Source of the DNA: Cyanophora paradoxa
Taxonomy: Eukaryota; Glaucocystophyceae; Cyanophorales; Cyanophoraceae
Length of the DNA stretch: 64,000 bases
Direction of reading: 5' to 3'
Assembly: GCA_004431415.1 (NCBI GenBank)
Contig: QPMI01000283.1
Location: 1-64,000, forward strand
Shown here piece by piece: positions 43,794 to 55,254 of this stretch; positions within the stretch are counted from its first letter, which is position 1; every line of letters begins with the position of its first letter. The notes under the pieces were generated by a model. It made no database searches. It worked only from the letters and a program-made list of their open reading frames with translations, and was not told the origin of the DNA. The position numbers were made by a program, and so were the translations under genes.

Positions 43794-45558
43794 TCACTTC
43801 TTCTTGGCGGCGTTGCCCTTGCCGGCGCCCTTCGCCTTCTTCGCGTCCTTCTTCGCCGGCTCCTCGCCCTGCGCGGGAGATCGCGGGGGCGGGCGGGGCG
43901 AGGAGCGCGGGATGGGCGGGCCTCCTTGCGCTTGACGCTGGTGACGGTGGTGGGCCCGAAGAACGACTCGAGGCGCTTCTGCGAGGACTTGCCTGCGCCG
44001 GGGGTCAGGGGGGCGGGGCGCGTGTAGGGGCGGGGCGGGGCGGGGCGGGCCCTTGCTCTTCTTGATCTTCTCGATGCCGCCGCGGATGCGCTTCTCGTCG
44101 AAGCCCTTCTCCCCGCACAGGAACGCCACGATCCCCTCCTCGTCGCACTCGCCCCACTTCAGCTGCGCGCCCCCGGGCTCGCCGCCCGCCCGCCCGCGGG
44201 GACTGGCGGGCCGGGGCGCGGACCTCGATCTCCTCGGCGGGGGTCACCTCGGGCTGCTTGAAGAACTCGCGCGCCTCGGCGAACTTCCAGTCCTCGGGGA
44301 TCTCGTGCTTCCCGCCCTTCGCCTCCAGGTGCTTGATCACCCCCTCGATCGTGTGGTGCTCCGTGATCAGCTTCAAGGCGTTCACGGGGCCCACGCCTGC
44401 GCGCCGCGTCGGCCCGGGCCGCCTCGGCGGGGGCGGGGCGGGGCGGGCCCTTGATGGTGGCGCAGTAGTCGCAGCCAAGGAGGATGCAGAGGTCGATGAA
44501 CTGCGCGCCGCGCGTGAGGCGCCGGTGGGGCCGGGGCCGGGCGGGGCGGCGGGGCGGGACCTCGTCCATGGTGAGCTTGAGGCCGGCGAGGACGGCGGAG
44601 AGGCTGAACTCGGCGATCGACTGCTTTTGCGCCTCGCTCGCCGTCAGGTGCCGCACCACCGTCGGCGTCCCGAACGTCAGCGAGTCCATGTCCTCCGTCC
44701 CCGTCCCGTCCACCTGCCCCGCCCCGTCGCGCCCCGCCCGCCGAACCCGCCCCCACGCCCGCGCACCTTGCCCTTCTTCGTCAGCTCCGCGCACTGCGCC
44801 TCCGCCTCGCAGGGCGCCTGCCGGTCGGGTCGCGCCGGCGCCGGGGGGGAGGGGCGGGGCCGGCGGGCCTGGACGACGGGGATGCCCATGAGGGTGAGGA
44901 GCTTCTTCATGTCCTCGTTGTGCTCCTTCGTCACCCGCACCGTCCGCTTCTCGAACTTCTGCAGGTCCTCCGCCGTCCCTGCCGCCCCCGCGTCAAGACG
45001 GGCGCGACCAGCAGCGCGGGAGAGCGGGCACGGCCGCACCGCCCTCCTTCTGCTCCTCCACGCGCGCCTGGGCCTCTGCAAGCCGCTCCTTGCGCTTCGC
45101 GAGCTGCGGGCGAGGTTGGAGAGCGCGCAGGGACGGCGTGGCGCCGCTCGAAACACCGACCTCGCCGGACTTGAGCGTCGGCGCCTTCCCGTCGAACACG
45201 AAGACAGGTTTGATCCCTGCCTCCAGGATGCGGATCGTGCGATACCACGTCCCCGACAGGTGGCTGCCGCGCACTGTCAGTGGGGCGCGAGGCGCGTGGA
45301 GCGAGTGGAGGGAGGCACGCGCCTCGTAACGTCGCCGGCCTCCGACTTGAGCATTTCGCCGCCGTGCCGCACGCCGATCTGTATGTGGAGGTGAGCGGCG
45401 GCGACTACGCATGCGGGCGCGGGGCGCACGAGGAACTGGTAGAGACTCATGCTGGCGTCGATTGCGATGCGCTTGCCGAAGTATGACTCGATCGAGCGCT
45501 CCTTGATTGCATTCTGTGCGTTGTCGCCGATGAGCTTCGTGAGGTTCTTGATTCCCAT
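43794..45558 (-). CDS. FEN1: Flap endonuclease 1
   Basis: Structure-specific nuclease that removes 5' flaps in lagging-strand synthesis and base-excision repair. The start [20 protein letters not shown] is canonical. Active-site acidic residues are visible in [43 protein letters not shown] and [10 protein letters not shown]. The helix-two-turn-helix follows as [13 protein letters not shown]. The PCNA-binding box QKRLESFFG is near the end, then a Lys-rich nuclear tail ([13 protein letters not shown]). About 11 introns: the 5' ones are ordinary, the 3' ones GC-only. Two junctions align exactly with human FEN1 and prove GC donors: [14 protein letters not shown] (45264-45322) and [13 protein letters not shown]. 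The typical length is conserved. Confidence 0.95.
45264..45322 (-). mobile_element. GC-AG intron 2 of FEN1
   Basis: A 59-nt phase-2 intron, donor GCGCGTGCC, acceptor GCGCGGCAG, with a CCACTGACAG branch-like site. It joins ACG AG to C CAC CTG, giving the TSHL sequence that is invariant in FEN1. It has a GC donor but little inverted-repeat structure. Confidence 0.9.
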
Positions 45559-46076
45559 CGCAGCGGGTTTAAATGTCCAGCGGTGGCAACAGCCTGAGTG
45601 CAAACTGCAGAGGCGCTCTGTTTGTGGTGCTCCGGTGCAGCGCTACTGCTCCTGGGTTTTGGCGGTCTTTTTCAAATTCGGACTTTCGGGGCAGCCAGTT
45701 TCGGGCAGCAGCAGCGGTTTCGGGGAAGCGGTCTTGAGATTTGCAGCTAGCGCTGCGCGCCGCGCACATGTACATGCGCATGCGCGCCTCGATGTCGCAT
45801 CGAAGTGAAGGCTTCGATATCGATTTCGACGCGCTCGCGCTCGCCCGGCCAGGTCCAGCGCAGCGGCAAGCCCGGCGCGGCCACGGGGCCGCCGCGCGCG
45901 CGAGCGGCCCGGCCGTACGCGTACGGCCGCGGTTCGTAAACGCGGTAGCGTTTGCATGAATTGATGAAAAAATAATGAACATGCATAATCTAGAGCGTAA
46001 TCTGTACAAGTACATCACAGCACCAAATTAAAAAAGCAAAAAGGAGATCTAAACTAGAGGCCTATAGCTAGGCCGT
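45559..46076. promoter_or_regulatory. FEN1 promoter and RING-gene 3' region
   Basis: About 518 bp with much lower GC than the genes. It includes an AT-rich stretch (45,950-46,060), likely the RING gene 3' UTR, and the FEN1 upstream region with CGTACGCGTACG (about 45,915) and GCGCATGCGC-type palindromes. No gene seen. Confidence 0.5.
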
Positions 46077-48530
46077 TCAGCTGGGGACGAGCTGCATGAT
46101 GACGTAGTTGCGGCGGAGGTCCTGGACGGTCCAGTCCTTGCGGCAGAGGGGGCACTTGCGTGCCGGCTGCCCGGGCCCGCCCATCTTGGAGGCGCATCCG
46201 TGGCAGATGGAGTGCCCGCACGCCAGCACGAGGGCGATGCGGCCCGCCTCCCGCGAGTAGAGCTCTGCGGGGGGGCACGCGCGTCAGCAGCCTGGCCGTG
46301 GAGGGCGCGCGCGGGGCGGGGCGGGGCGGACCGAGGCAGACGGGGCAGGTGCAGACGTCCTCGCTCTTGGCGGAGGCGGCGTCGGCGGCCCCCGAGCGGA
46401 GGGCCTCGAGGGGCGGGTAGAGCGGCTGCTCCGACGACATGTCCGGCAGCTCCGAGAGCGACGGCAGCGCCGGCAGCGGCGGGGCGCTCGCCACCGAGGC
46501 AGGCCCCGCGGCGGCCCGGGGGGCCGAGGCCACGGGGGCGGCGTGCCGCTGCTGCGCGCGCGCGGGGCGCGGGGCCGGGGGGCTGTGGGCCGGCGGGGCG
46601 GGGGAGCGGGCGGCGGGCGGTCGATGGCGTAGGTGAAGCTGCGGGGGAGGGCGTCAGGGCCGGGCGGCGGGGGCGGGGGAGGCGGGGCAAACCCGTCGAT
46701 GTCGACGAGCTCGACGTCGGCGTCGCGCACGGCGGCGGCGGGGCCCGGGCGGCGGCGGCGGCGGCGCGGCGGGAGCGGGCGCGGTAGACGTAGAGGACGG
46801 CGCCGAGGAGAGCGACGGCGACGGCGACGGCGGCGCCCGCGACGGCGTACATCGCCGCCCCGGAGAAGAGGCCGGCGGGGGCGGGCGAGGAGGAGGCCTT
46901 GGCCGAGGTGGAGGAGGAGGAGGAGGAGGAGGAGCCGGCGGTGCTCGAGGCGGAGGGCGAGAGGGCCGAGGGCGTCGTCGCCGGCGTCCCCGAGGCCGAC
47001 GAGGCCGAGCCCGGGGCGGCGAGGAGCGAGACCGAGTTGCCCTTCACCGTGCTCCCCCGCGAGTCCAGCGCCGCGCCGGAGAGGGCGGCGGGGAGGGCGG
47101 CGGCGAGGGCCGGGGTGACGGGGGCGGCGGCGGTGGACTGCAGCTCGAACTCGGCGACGACGCTGCCCGACGTGAAGCGGCGGAAGCGGACGGCCGAGGC
47201 CGGCACGGGGACAGCGCCGGCGCGGGAGGCGGCGGCGGCGATGGCGGCGGCCCAGGCGTCGGCGTAGGCCTTGTACTGGGCGGAGAAGGTCGCGAAGGCG
47301 AGGTCCACGGAGAGGGAGAGGACAGCCGAGGAGGCCGCCGCCGTCGCCGCCCCCGTCGCCGGCACCAGCGACGGCGCCGCGCTCGCCGGGTCCGAGACGA
47401 AGGGGACGGCGGCGGGGATGGCGAGGAGGACGGGGGAGGCGGCGAGGACGGGCGAGGAGGCGTCGAGCCAGGTGGCGGAGGGGCGGGAGCCCATGGCGGC
47501 GAGGGCGGCGACGGCGGCGAGCAGCGCCTCGGGGCCGAGCGAGGCGGCGTCCACCTCGGCGAGGACGAGCACGGGGAGCAGGCCGCCCTGCGAGGCCGCC
47601 AGCCGCTCGCCGCGCCGCAGCGTCCGCAGCGTCACCGCCGACGCCGGCACGCCGGCCCAGGCCGCCAGCGAGGCCCGCCAGGCGGCGGCGGCGGCGTCGG
47701 GGCGGCCGCGAGCTGGCTCCAGTCCCGCGAGACGGTGAAGTTGACCACCGCGGAGGAGGCGAGCGGGTCCCGCCCTGCGCACACGCCAGCGTCAGGGCCG
47801 GCGGACACGCGCGGGGCAGGGAAGGGCGGACCGATGGGAACGGCGGGGACGAGGGCGGGGGCGCCCTCGAGGGTCGTCGCCCGCCACGCGCTCGCGGCGG
47901 CGCTCGGAGCGGGGGTCGCCGTCGGGGCCGCCGGCTTCGGCGAGGGCGTCGCCCGCGGCTGCTGCGTCGCCCGCGGCAGCGGCGTCGGGCTCGCCGCCCG
48001 CGTCGGGGCCGGGCCCCGCGTCGGCTTCGGCGTCTCCGTCGGCTCCGGCCTGGGGCCCCAGTCCCAGTCCTCGTCTTCGTCCGGGGTCGGCTCTGCCGGG
48101 TTGGGCGTCCAGAGCGGCGGCTCCCAGCTCGGATCTGGCGACGGCCAGGGGCCCCACGAAGACTCCGGGTACGGCGACGGCAGCGGCGTGCTCGAGCTGC
48201 CCGGGGGCGGCGGCGGCGGCGGGTCGGACGGCGGGTTCTGGCAGCGCCAGCTCCACCACGGCCTGCACCCGCCGTCGTCGTCGTGCTCCTTCAGCGCACG
48301 ATGATGCGCCCCTTCCTGTAATTTAATCTCGACCGTCGGGCTGGCATCGCCCTCCGCCCTGCCGGCATCCAATTCGACGATCGGCAACCCTACTGGGAGT
48401 TAGCCAGGCCCAGCGAGCACTGGAATGGTCTGGACTCACCAAAATTCTCAACGTGACTAAATGCGACCAGCACGACCAGCACGGTCGCGGCAGCGGCGAC
48501 GAGGGCCGCGCGGCGGGGAGGGCGCGCCAT
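46077..48530 (-). CDS. Membrane-anchored RING-finger protein with large extracytoplasmic part
   Basis: Probable membrane E3 ubiquitin ligase. The start MARPPRRAALVAAAATVLVV at 48530 gives a signal peptide/anchor. A GT-AG intron leads to LPIVELDAGRAEGDAS and a Pro/Asp/Trp-rich linker (WDWGPRPEPTETPKPTRGPA). Two related segments of about 110 residues follow, each strand-helix-strand (core WRASLAAWAGVPASAVTLRT and AAAASRAGAVPVPASAVRFR). After a poly-Ser stretch comes one membrane helix (AMYAVAGAAVAVAVALLGAV) with a basic stop-transfer. The C-terminal C3HC4 RING comes from VCTCPVCLG, ACGHSICHGC and KCPLCRKDW. The end is YVIMQLVPS. Domain order resembles TM-RING ligases, but the repeated ectodomain is not one I recognise. 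Confidence 0.75.
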
Positions 48531-48893
48531 GGCTCAAGGCTCCAGCTTGCCGGAGCTGCGCGTCGATGCTCTTCCTGTTGCTTCTGTGAAGTGGCGGTCG
48601 CTCCCGAGTGTCCGATCGGTCTCGCGTGCGCATGCTTCCACGTAAAGAGCGTTGCTTCCACTGAAACTTCAGGGGGGGAGAAACGCCAAACTCCATGTAC
48701 CCGTCACGCGGGTGGGGAATGAAAGCGACTGGGGTACAAGCAGCGAGCGGTTTGGCTCCTGCTATAGTGACAAACAGCTACACAGACAAGCAAGCCGAGC
48801 CGGCGAGGTGACGCGCACAGGGCGAGCGGGGCAGCCCGCGCCGGCCCCCAGGAGCCCCAGAGCTAACTTGAGACTTCACGGCCGGGAGTCGCC
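48531..48893. promoter_or_regulatory. Divergent promoter, RING gene / uncharacterised gene
   Basis: A 363-bp gap between divergent ATGs with low GC and no GC-only tracts. GCTATAGTGACAAAC near 48,762 is the only TATA-like run. No coding signal. Confidence 0.35.
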
Positions 48894-51800
48894 ATGCAGT
48901 TAGATAGCAGCCAGGCGACGTTCTCCTCGGAGCTAAGAAAGCTGCTCGGTGCGCCTGGCCGCGCCTCAGCGCCTGCAGACCCTGCAGCCCCTGACGGCGC
49001 CTGCAGACCCCGTGAACGCACCCGTAAAGTTCCAGGTGCAGTCGCCGTGCGCTCGTTGTGGGCGGGCGGCGTGCCGAAGCGCCTGCCCGCCGCCCCAGGT
49101 CCCCAAGAAGTGGAAGAAGAAGAAGCGTGGGGTTGGGGAGCCGGTGGAGAGCCTCCCGCGGGTGCGGTGGCGGCGTTGCGGCGCGCCGGGCTGGCCTGCG
49201 GGGCGCGGGCTGAGGGCGGGCGCGGCAGGAGTCGCTTGAGGCGCGATGGAGGGAGACGTTCTCTGTGGAGGACCGCGGGGGCCGCCTCGGCATGAACGGC
49301 GGCCGCTTGCAGTACGGGCGCGAGCGCGAGGTCAACCAGTTCCGCAAGGAGACGAAGGCGAGCCTCATGCAGAAGCGTGTCGTCCCCGAGGAGTACAAGG
49401 AGACCGTCGAGGGCTACAAGCGGACCCTCGCGGAGGACGAGCGGCGCGCCCCTTAGAGCCCCCGCCCGCCGCCGCGCCGCGCCGCTGACGCCGCGCCAGG
49501 CGGGGCATCGCTGAGTCGTCGTACTACGGGGGCCGCCCGGGCAGCCCGCTGCGGGGCGTGGGCGGCTCGCGGCCGGTGACGCCGCAGAGCGAGAACGTCT
49601 TCACTCTGCCGGCGGAGAACGGGCACGGGCGGCAGGACGCGAACATCGCGGCGGCGATGCGGGAGGCGCGGGAGCGGGAGCGCGCCCTCCAGGAGAAGCT
49701 CTACGCCGCCAAGCTCAAGGCCATCCGCTTCGGGCCCGAGGAGGGCTACGCCGCCGCCCCCTCCCTGCCCTTCGGCCCCTCGGTCAAGTTCTTCCACGTG
49801 CTCGTGCCAAAGCGGCGCAAGGCGCGCGACGAGGACGGCGCGCCGGCCCCCGGCGCCCTCGCCCGCCCCGCCTCCATCGCCGAGGCCCTCGGCGGCTCCC
49901 GCGCCGGCGGCTCGGCGGCCCGCGCCGGCCCGCCCGCCTCCGTCGCCCGGGGCGTCCCGGGCTCGGTGGTGCGCGGCTCGCCGGGGCCGGCCCCCGAGGA
50001 TGGCGGGGGCGGGGAGCGGGAGGAGGGCGGGGCCGGGGAGGAGGAGGAGGGGGAGGAGGCGGGCCCGCCGGCGGCGGCGGGGAACCTGCGGACGGGGGGC
50101 GTGCGGGTGCTCATCCCGGACACGATCGTGGTGGGGGAGCCCGAGGTGGACAGCAGCCTCTGGTACTTCACGTCGCTCCAGGACGGCCGCGTCTGCTGCT
50201 TCGACGTCCGCGCCGAGCGGGAGATCCTGCGCCAGCTCGGCCGCCCGCAGGCCCCCGGCGAGCCCGTGGCCCTCGTCAAGCGCCTGGACCCCCGCGGCGC
50301 CTGCAACCGCGTCGAGGTCCTCGACACCGCCGGCCTCGACGCCTTCGTCAAGACCAGCATGAGCGCCGGCGTCCCCTTCCTCATCCAGCGCTTCGTCCGC
50401 CCCGGCGGCCAGCGCCCGTACATCGTGCGGGCGCACTGGCGGGCCGGCCTGCCGACCATCGCGTACGTCATCTCCTCGCGGCGCTCGTTCGAGGAGGCGG
50501 CGCGGGGCCCGGGCGAGGCGAGCCTGAAGCAGCGCTACTGCGTGGACGTGGACGCCGGCCCCGCGGCGACGAGCGTGGTGCAGGTGCCGGCGGGGGGCGG
50601 CGCCTCGGGGTGGGCCCCCGCGGGGGAGATCAGCAGCGAGCTGGCCCGGCACATCGAGCGGAGCGCGCGGCCCGGCGTGCGCCTCGAGGAGCTCGTCCTC
50701 GACTTCGTGCGCGACGCCGCCGGCCGCTGGTGGCTCCTCCAGTGCAAGGCCTTTCGCGCCTCCGCCCTGCCCCGCGCCCCGGGCTCCCCGGACCCCGACG
50801 ACCCCGACGAGCCGCCCCGGGCCGCGCGGGCCCTGCAGCGGAGCGCCAGCGCGGGGGCGGCGCGGGGCGGGGCCAAGGAGGTGTGCGCGGGGGACTACTG
50901 CCGCGGCGTGCCCCCCGACGACCCCTTCCTCGTGCGCAGCCCCCGCCCCCGCTTTCGCTGCCCCGGCTGACGCGCGTGCAGGCGTCGCTGTACGCGGCGG
51001 ACGTGCCGGGCCCGACGGCGGCGCGGGAGACCAAGTTCGCGGCGCTGATGCGGGCGTCGGGCCTGGGGCACATGGTCTCCCAGGGCTCGGGCCCGCACCG
51101 GGGGAAGGCCCCGCGCGACGACTCGGACTCGTCGGTGCGCCCCGCCGTGGAGGCGGGCCTGGTAGAGGAGGCGGACTACGAGCGGGGCCTGCGGGCGCGG
51201 GTGGCGGCGGCGGGGCGCCCCGAGTACGCGGTCGCCTACCGCTCGATCGTCCTCGACCGCCGCGAGCGCCGCGACGCCGACGCCGCCCGCGCCCGCTCCC
51301 CGGAGCGCCCCGCCGCCCCCTCCTCCTCCCGCTCCCCCGACCGCCCCGCCACCGCCGCCGCCTCCGCCGCCGCCCGCCGCGCCTCGGTCCTCGCCTCGGG
51401 CGGGGACGGGAGGGGGCGGGCGGGAGGGGGCGGGGGCAGGGCCGCGGGCGGGGCGGGGCGGCGGAGGCGGCGTCGCGGTACCGGGAGGTCCCCGCGGTGT
51501 ACGTGAAGGACCGGCTCGACGTCGCCCCGCGCACCTCTACGCCCCGGCCCGCGTCTGCGAGCACTGCTACCTCGTCTACGCCCGCCTCGACGCCGCCCGC
51601 GACGCCCGCCAGGCCGCCGCCGCCGCCGCCGCCGCCGCGAGGAGCGCGCCTCCCGCGCCTCCCTCTCCCGCGCCGCCTCCGCCGCCCCCTCCCGCCGCTC
51701 CGCCGCCCGGCCCTCCACCGCCCCCGCGGGCGGGGCGCCCTCGCGGCGCCGCCCTCGCCGCCCGAGTCGCCCGGGGCGGACCCCGAGGCGTCGGGGGGCC

Positions 51801-52733
51801 TTCGGAGGGGGAGCTCGAGGTGGTGGGCCTCTCGGTGGACGCCTCGGGGCTCGCCCTCGGGGCCTCCGCGTCGGCCCCTCCCTCGGCCACCCCGCCGGCC
51901 GCTCCCGCCTCGACCCCGCCGTCCAGCGCGCCGAGCGCCCGACAGCCTCCGCCTCGAGCCTGCGGAAGCGCTTCGCGTACGCGCTGATGAACCCCGTCGA
52001 CGCGCGCGAGGCGCAGCGCCTTGGGCTGGCCCCCGCCGAGGCGGCCGCCCGGCGGCCCCTCGGGGACGTCCTCCTCTCCGACGGCCACCCGCACTCGCCC
52101 GGCGCCGCCCTCTACCCGCGCGGCGCCCGCTCGCAGTCCGCCTCGGGCTCGGCCTCGGGCTCGCGGCTGGGGCCCCGCCCGGCGACGGCCTCGGGCGCCC
52201 TCGTCGTCCGCCACACGCGCCCCGAGCCGCAGCCGCACGGCCCCCCAAGCGGCCCCCCGCCCCTACACCTTCTCCATCCTCCACACCCCGGCCCCCGGCA
52301 CGGCCCCCTCGCCGGCGGCGGAGCGGCTGCAGCGGTCGGGCTCGGCGGGGGCGTCGCGGGGGCGGGGCGCGGGGCGAGCCGGGGCGCCTCGCGGGCCTCG
52401 GAGGCGGCCTCGAGCGCCTGGGCCGACGAGATGGAGCTCGCCGCCCGCTCCCACCCGCCCCGCGCCCCCGCACCCGCCCCGCACCCGGCCCCGCCGGCCC
52501 ATGCTTCGGACGGCTCGCCGACCGCGGCCTCGGAGAAGCGGGCCCCGCTGGAGCACTCCGGAAGCGTCAACCGCACCCTCGACAATACCTCGGCGCGCCC
52601 CGCCCCGCCCGCCGCCCTCGCCTGCGGACCGGCGGCCGCTGACGGGGGCGCGGGGCCGCAGAACGTGCTCTCGGAGCTCGACGCAATGCTGGCGCAGCTC
52701 TCCCACGACCTCACCTCCTCCTCCCTCGCCTAG
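48894..52733 (+). CDS. Uncharacterised protein with Cys cluster and conserved globular core
   Basis: I do not recognise this family. The start MQLDSSQATFSSELRKLL joins over an intron to DPVNAPVKFQVQ and a Cys cluster (SPCARCGRAACRSACPPP), then a Lys-rich run. A charged segment follows (EYKETVEGYKRTLAEDER) and helix AAMREARERERALQEKLYAA. A long exon (about 49,500-50,945) encodes a globular core with GGVRVLIPDTIVVGEPEVDS, SLWYFTSLQDGRVCCFDVRA, GVPFLIQRFVRPGGQRPYIV and LEELVLDFVRDAAGRWWLLQ. Further on are KFAALMRASGLGHMVSQGSG, VYVKDRLDVAPR and, in another frame, HLYAPARVCEHCYLVYARLD. The last two form one plausible domain only if the frame shifts by one near 51,528. The C-terminus is Ser/Arg/Ala-rich, ending LAQLSHDLTSSSLA. 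No transmembrane segment. Confidence 0.6.
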
Positions 52734-53115
52734 CCCTTCTATTCGCACGTGCACGTAGGCAGCCGAGAGGATTCGCAGCCTAGAATACATAGGTGTCTCT
52801 ATCTACATTGCGTCATTTCCAGCTTCGAATTTCTGTAGCTGCGCATGCATGCCGGCGCCGAGCGCGCGCGAGCGTATTGCCAAGTTGTGTCGAAGGCTAC
52901 TGAGCGCGGGTTCGGCGCCAGGCGGGGGTAGTTTCTGAGGGGTGCGGCGGTTACGAGTACGTACGCGCTCACCGAGGCAGCGGCGATCTCTAAGCGGTTA
53001 GAGCGTCCCAGCGACGATCACAGGTGGTGAGATCGCGCTTGCCCCGGCTGTGAGTGAAAGGAGCCTCAGGCAAGCGGTGCGATAGCAGCGAGCGCCTCGG
53101 GCCAATCGAGCTTCA
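52734..53115. promoter_or_regulatory. Intergenic / promoter of the beta-helix-BTB gene
   Basis: About 380 bp between two plus-strand genes, with lower GC and no inverted-repeat introns. A tRNA-like stretch at 52,982-53,040 was considered and rejected. Confidence 0.4.
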
Positions 53116-55254
53116 ATGGAGCTCGAGATGCGGTCCCGGGATTGCGCGGCGTCCGGGAGCGGCGGCGCGTACGTGGTGGACGCACGCGGCTCGCCGGGCA
53201 GCTACCCGGACCTGGCGGCCGCCTGGCGGGCCGTCGAGGCCGCCGCAGAGCGCTCCCGCTCCGTGGAGATCACCGTACGCGAGGGGAAGTACACGCACAA
53301 GGGCCGCGTCCGGCTCAAGTGAGCGCCCCTGTTGCAACCTTAACGCGCGCTCGGCGCACTCGCAGCCGCGCCGGAGCGTTGAGCGGGGCGGGGCAGGGTG
53401 CAGGGGCGGGAGGTGGTGGTGCGCGGCGAAGGGCGCGCGGTGCTGCAGCAGGCCGAGGAGGACGCCGTCGCGCTCTTCGTCGAAGGGGACGGCGCCGCCG
53501 TCACCCTCCGCGACCTCACCGTCCTCGGCGGCGTCCGCTTCGAGGGCACCAAGTCCAGGCGCGCCCCGGATCGGCCCCCCGCCGATCCCCGCCAGCGCGC
53601 CCCGCCCTGACGCGCCGCAGCTGGCGGGTGGAGGCCTGCGCGGTGAGCGGGGACGGCGAGGGGAACGCGCTGCGGGCGACGGGGGACGGGTGCGCTGGGA
53701 GCCGATTGGAGGTGGTGCGGTGCCGCGTGTCGAACAGCGTCGGGTGCGCGGGGATCGCGTTCGCGGCGCCCGAGGCCAAGCTGCGCGTGGCGGCCACGGA
53801 GGTCGCCCGCTGCGAGACGGGGATCGCCCTGGGGCCCCACGACCCCGCCGCGGAGATCACGAACTGCCACATCCACGCGTGCGGCGTCGGGCTCTCCTTC
53901 GTGCGGCCCTGCGCCGCCCGCGTCGAGCGCTGCGCCCTCTGGGCGGCCCCCGTGCGCTTCACGGACGCCGAGGAGGAGGACCCGGACGCCGAGTGCGCCC
54001 CTTTCGTCGCCCTCGACGCCTGCACCGTGCCCCCCGCCCCCGCCCCGCCCCCGCCCCCGCCCCGCCCCGACCCGCCCCCTCAGATGACGCCGAGCGCCCG
54101 CCGGGCCTGCCCCGCTCCCGCCGGCCCCTTCTCCGGCCCCGTCCTGTGGCGGGTGCGCCGCGCCGCTTCGCTCCGCGCCGCGGCGGGGGGCGGGGCGAGT
54201 GGGGCCGGGCGGCAGGCGAAGCGCCCCGGGCGCTGCTGGAGGCCCTCGCGGGGGCCTTCGAGGCCGCGAACCCGCCCGAGGGCCGCCCCGCCCCGGCCCT
54301 GGGCGGCGAGGGCGGCGGGGAGGCGTACCCCCCGCCGGACGTGACGTTCCGCGTGGCGGCGGGGCCGGAGGAGGGCGCCTCGGCCTTCGTCGGGCAGGCG
54401 CCCCCCGTCGTCACCCTCCGCGCCCACTCCTTCCTCCTCCTCGTGCGCCCCCGCCCCGCCCCGCCCCGCCCCCCCTCCACCCCCGCGCCCCGGGGGCGCC
54501 TGGCGAGGGCGGGGCGGGCGCAGTTGGCGAGCGGGTACTTCCGGCGGATGTTCGGGTCGGGGATGCGGGAGGCGCGGACGCGGGTGGTGGAGGTGACGGA
54601 GTACGGCGCCGACACGCTGCGCGCCGTGCTCCGCTTCCTCTACACCGGCGAGCTCGAGGTCGAGGGCGACGCCGGCGCCGGCCCCGACCGCCCCGCCCCG
54701 CTCCTCGAGGCCCGCCCGCCCCGCCCGCCCCGCCCCCCGCCCTCGAGCTGCGGCTAACGGGGAGCTCGCGGGGGGCCCGCAGCTCCTGGACGCGGCGAGC
54801 TACTACGAGCTGGGGGCGCTCAAGGAGGCGGTGGCGGCGCTGCTGGAGACGCCGGCGGCGCTCAGCCCCGAGAGCGCCCCCGCATCGCCGAGCGCGCCGA
54901 GCGCGCCGGCTGCACAGCCCTCCGCGACGCCGCCCTCGCCGCCGCCGCCGCCGACACCGATGCCGGCACCGGCGCCGACGCCAAGGCGCGCGCGCCCACG
55001 CCCGCCGCGCGCCGCGGCCGGTGCCGGTGCCTGTCGCCTCGGAGCTGACGAGACGGCAGGACCTGGACGGGCCGGGGCAGGGCGGCGCGGGCCCTGGGGC
55101 GAAAACCGGCCTCGCCGCCGTCTCGGCGCTGGCGGAGCGGCTGAGCTTGCGGAGGGGGGTCGGCGGTGGCGGGGCGGCGGGGCCGCCCCCGAATCGCATG
55201 GCCTCTTTCACCTCGCGCCTCGCATGCATCTTCCAGCCCTCCCAGGGCCAGTAG
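53116..55254 (+). CDS. Right-handed beta-helix plus BTB/POZ domain protein
   Basis: Two-domain protein. The N-terminal half is a pectin-lyase-like beta helix: AYVVDARGSPGSYPDLAAAW, VEITVREGKYTHKGRVRLK, VVVRGEGRAVLQQAEEDAVA and VTLRDLTVLGGVRFEG. Then come rungs such as EVVRCRVSNSVGCAGIAFAA and AEITNCHIHACGVGLSF (about 53,160-54,030). The C-terminal half is a BTB fold: PDVTFRVAAG, VVTLRAHSFLLL, then AQLASGYFRRMFGSGMREAR, VVEVTEYGADTLRAVLRFLY and TGELEVEG. LLDAASYYELGALKEAVAAL follows. A possible BACK-like helix (IAERAERAGCTALRDAALAA) is in a frame shifted by one (about 54,885). BTB proteins commonly recruit CUL3, so a substrate-adaptor role is a reasonable inference. The end is ACIFQPSQGQ. The start uses the first ATG (53116); 53128 is also possible. 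Confidence 0.75.

Noticed and set aside
46049-47782. Single read-through frame ending downstream of the RING gene
   Set aside because: After the membrane helix it enters Pro/Arg shadow sequence; the RING cysteines are in another frame reached through introns.
52982-53040. tRNA-like stretch (CTCTAAGCGGTTAGAG resembles a D-arm/A box)
   Set aside because: No matching acceptor stem and no acceptable T-arm/B box (GGTGGTGAGATCGC is a poor fit), so not reported as a tRNA.
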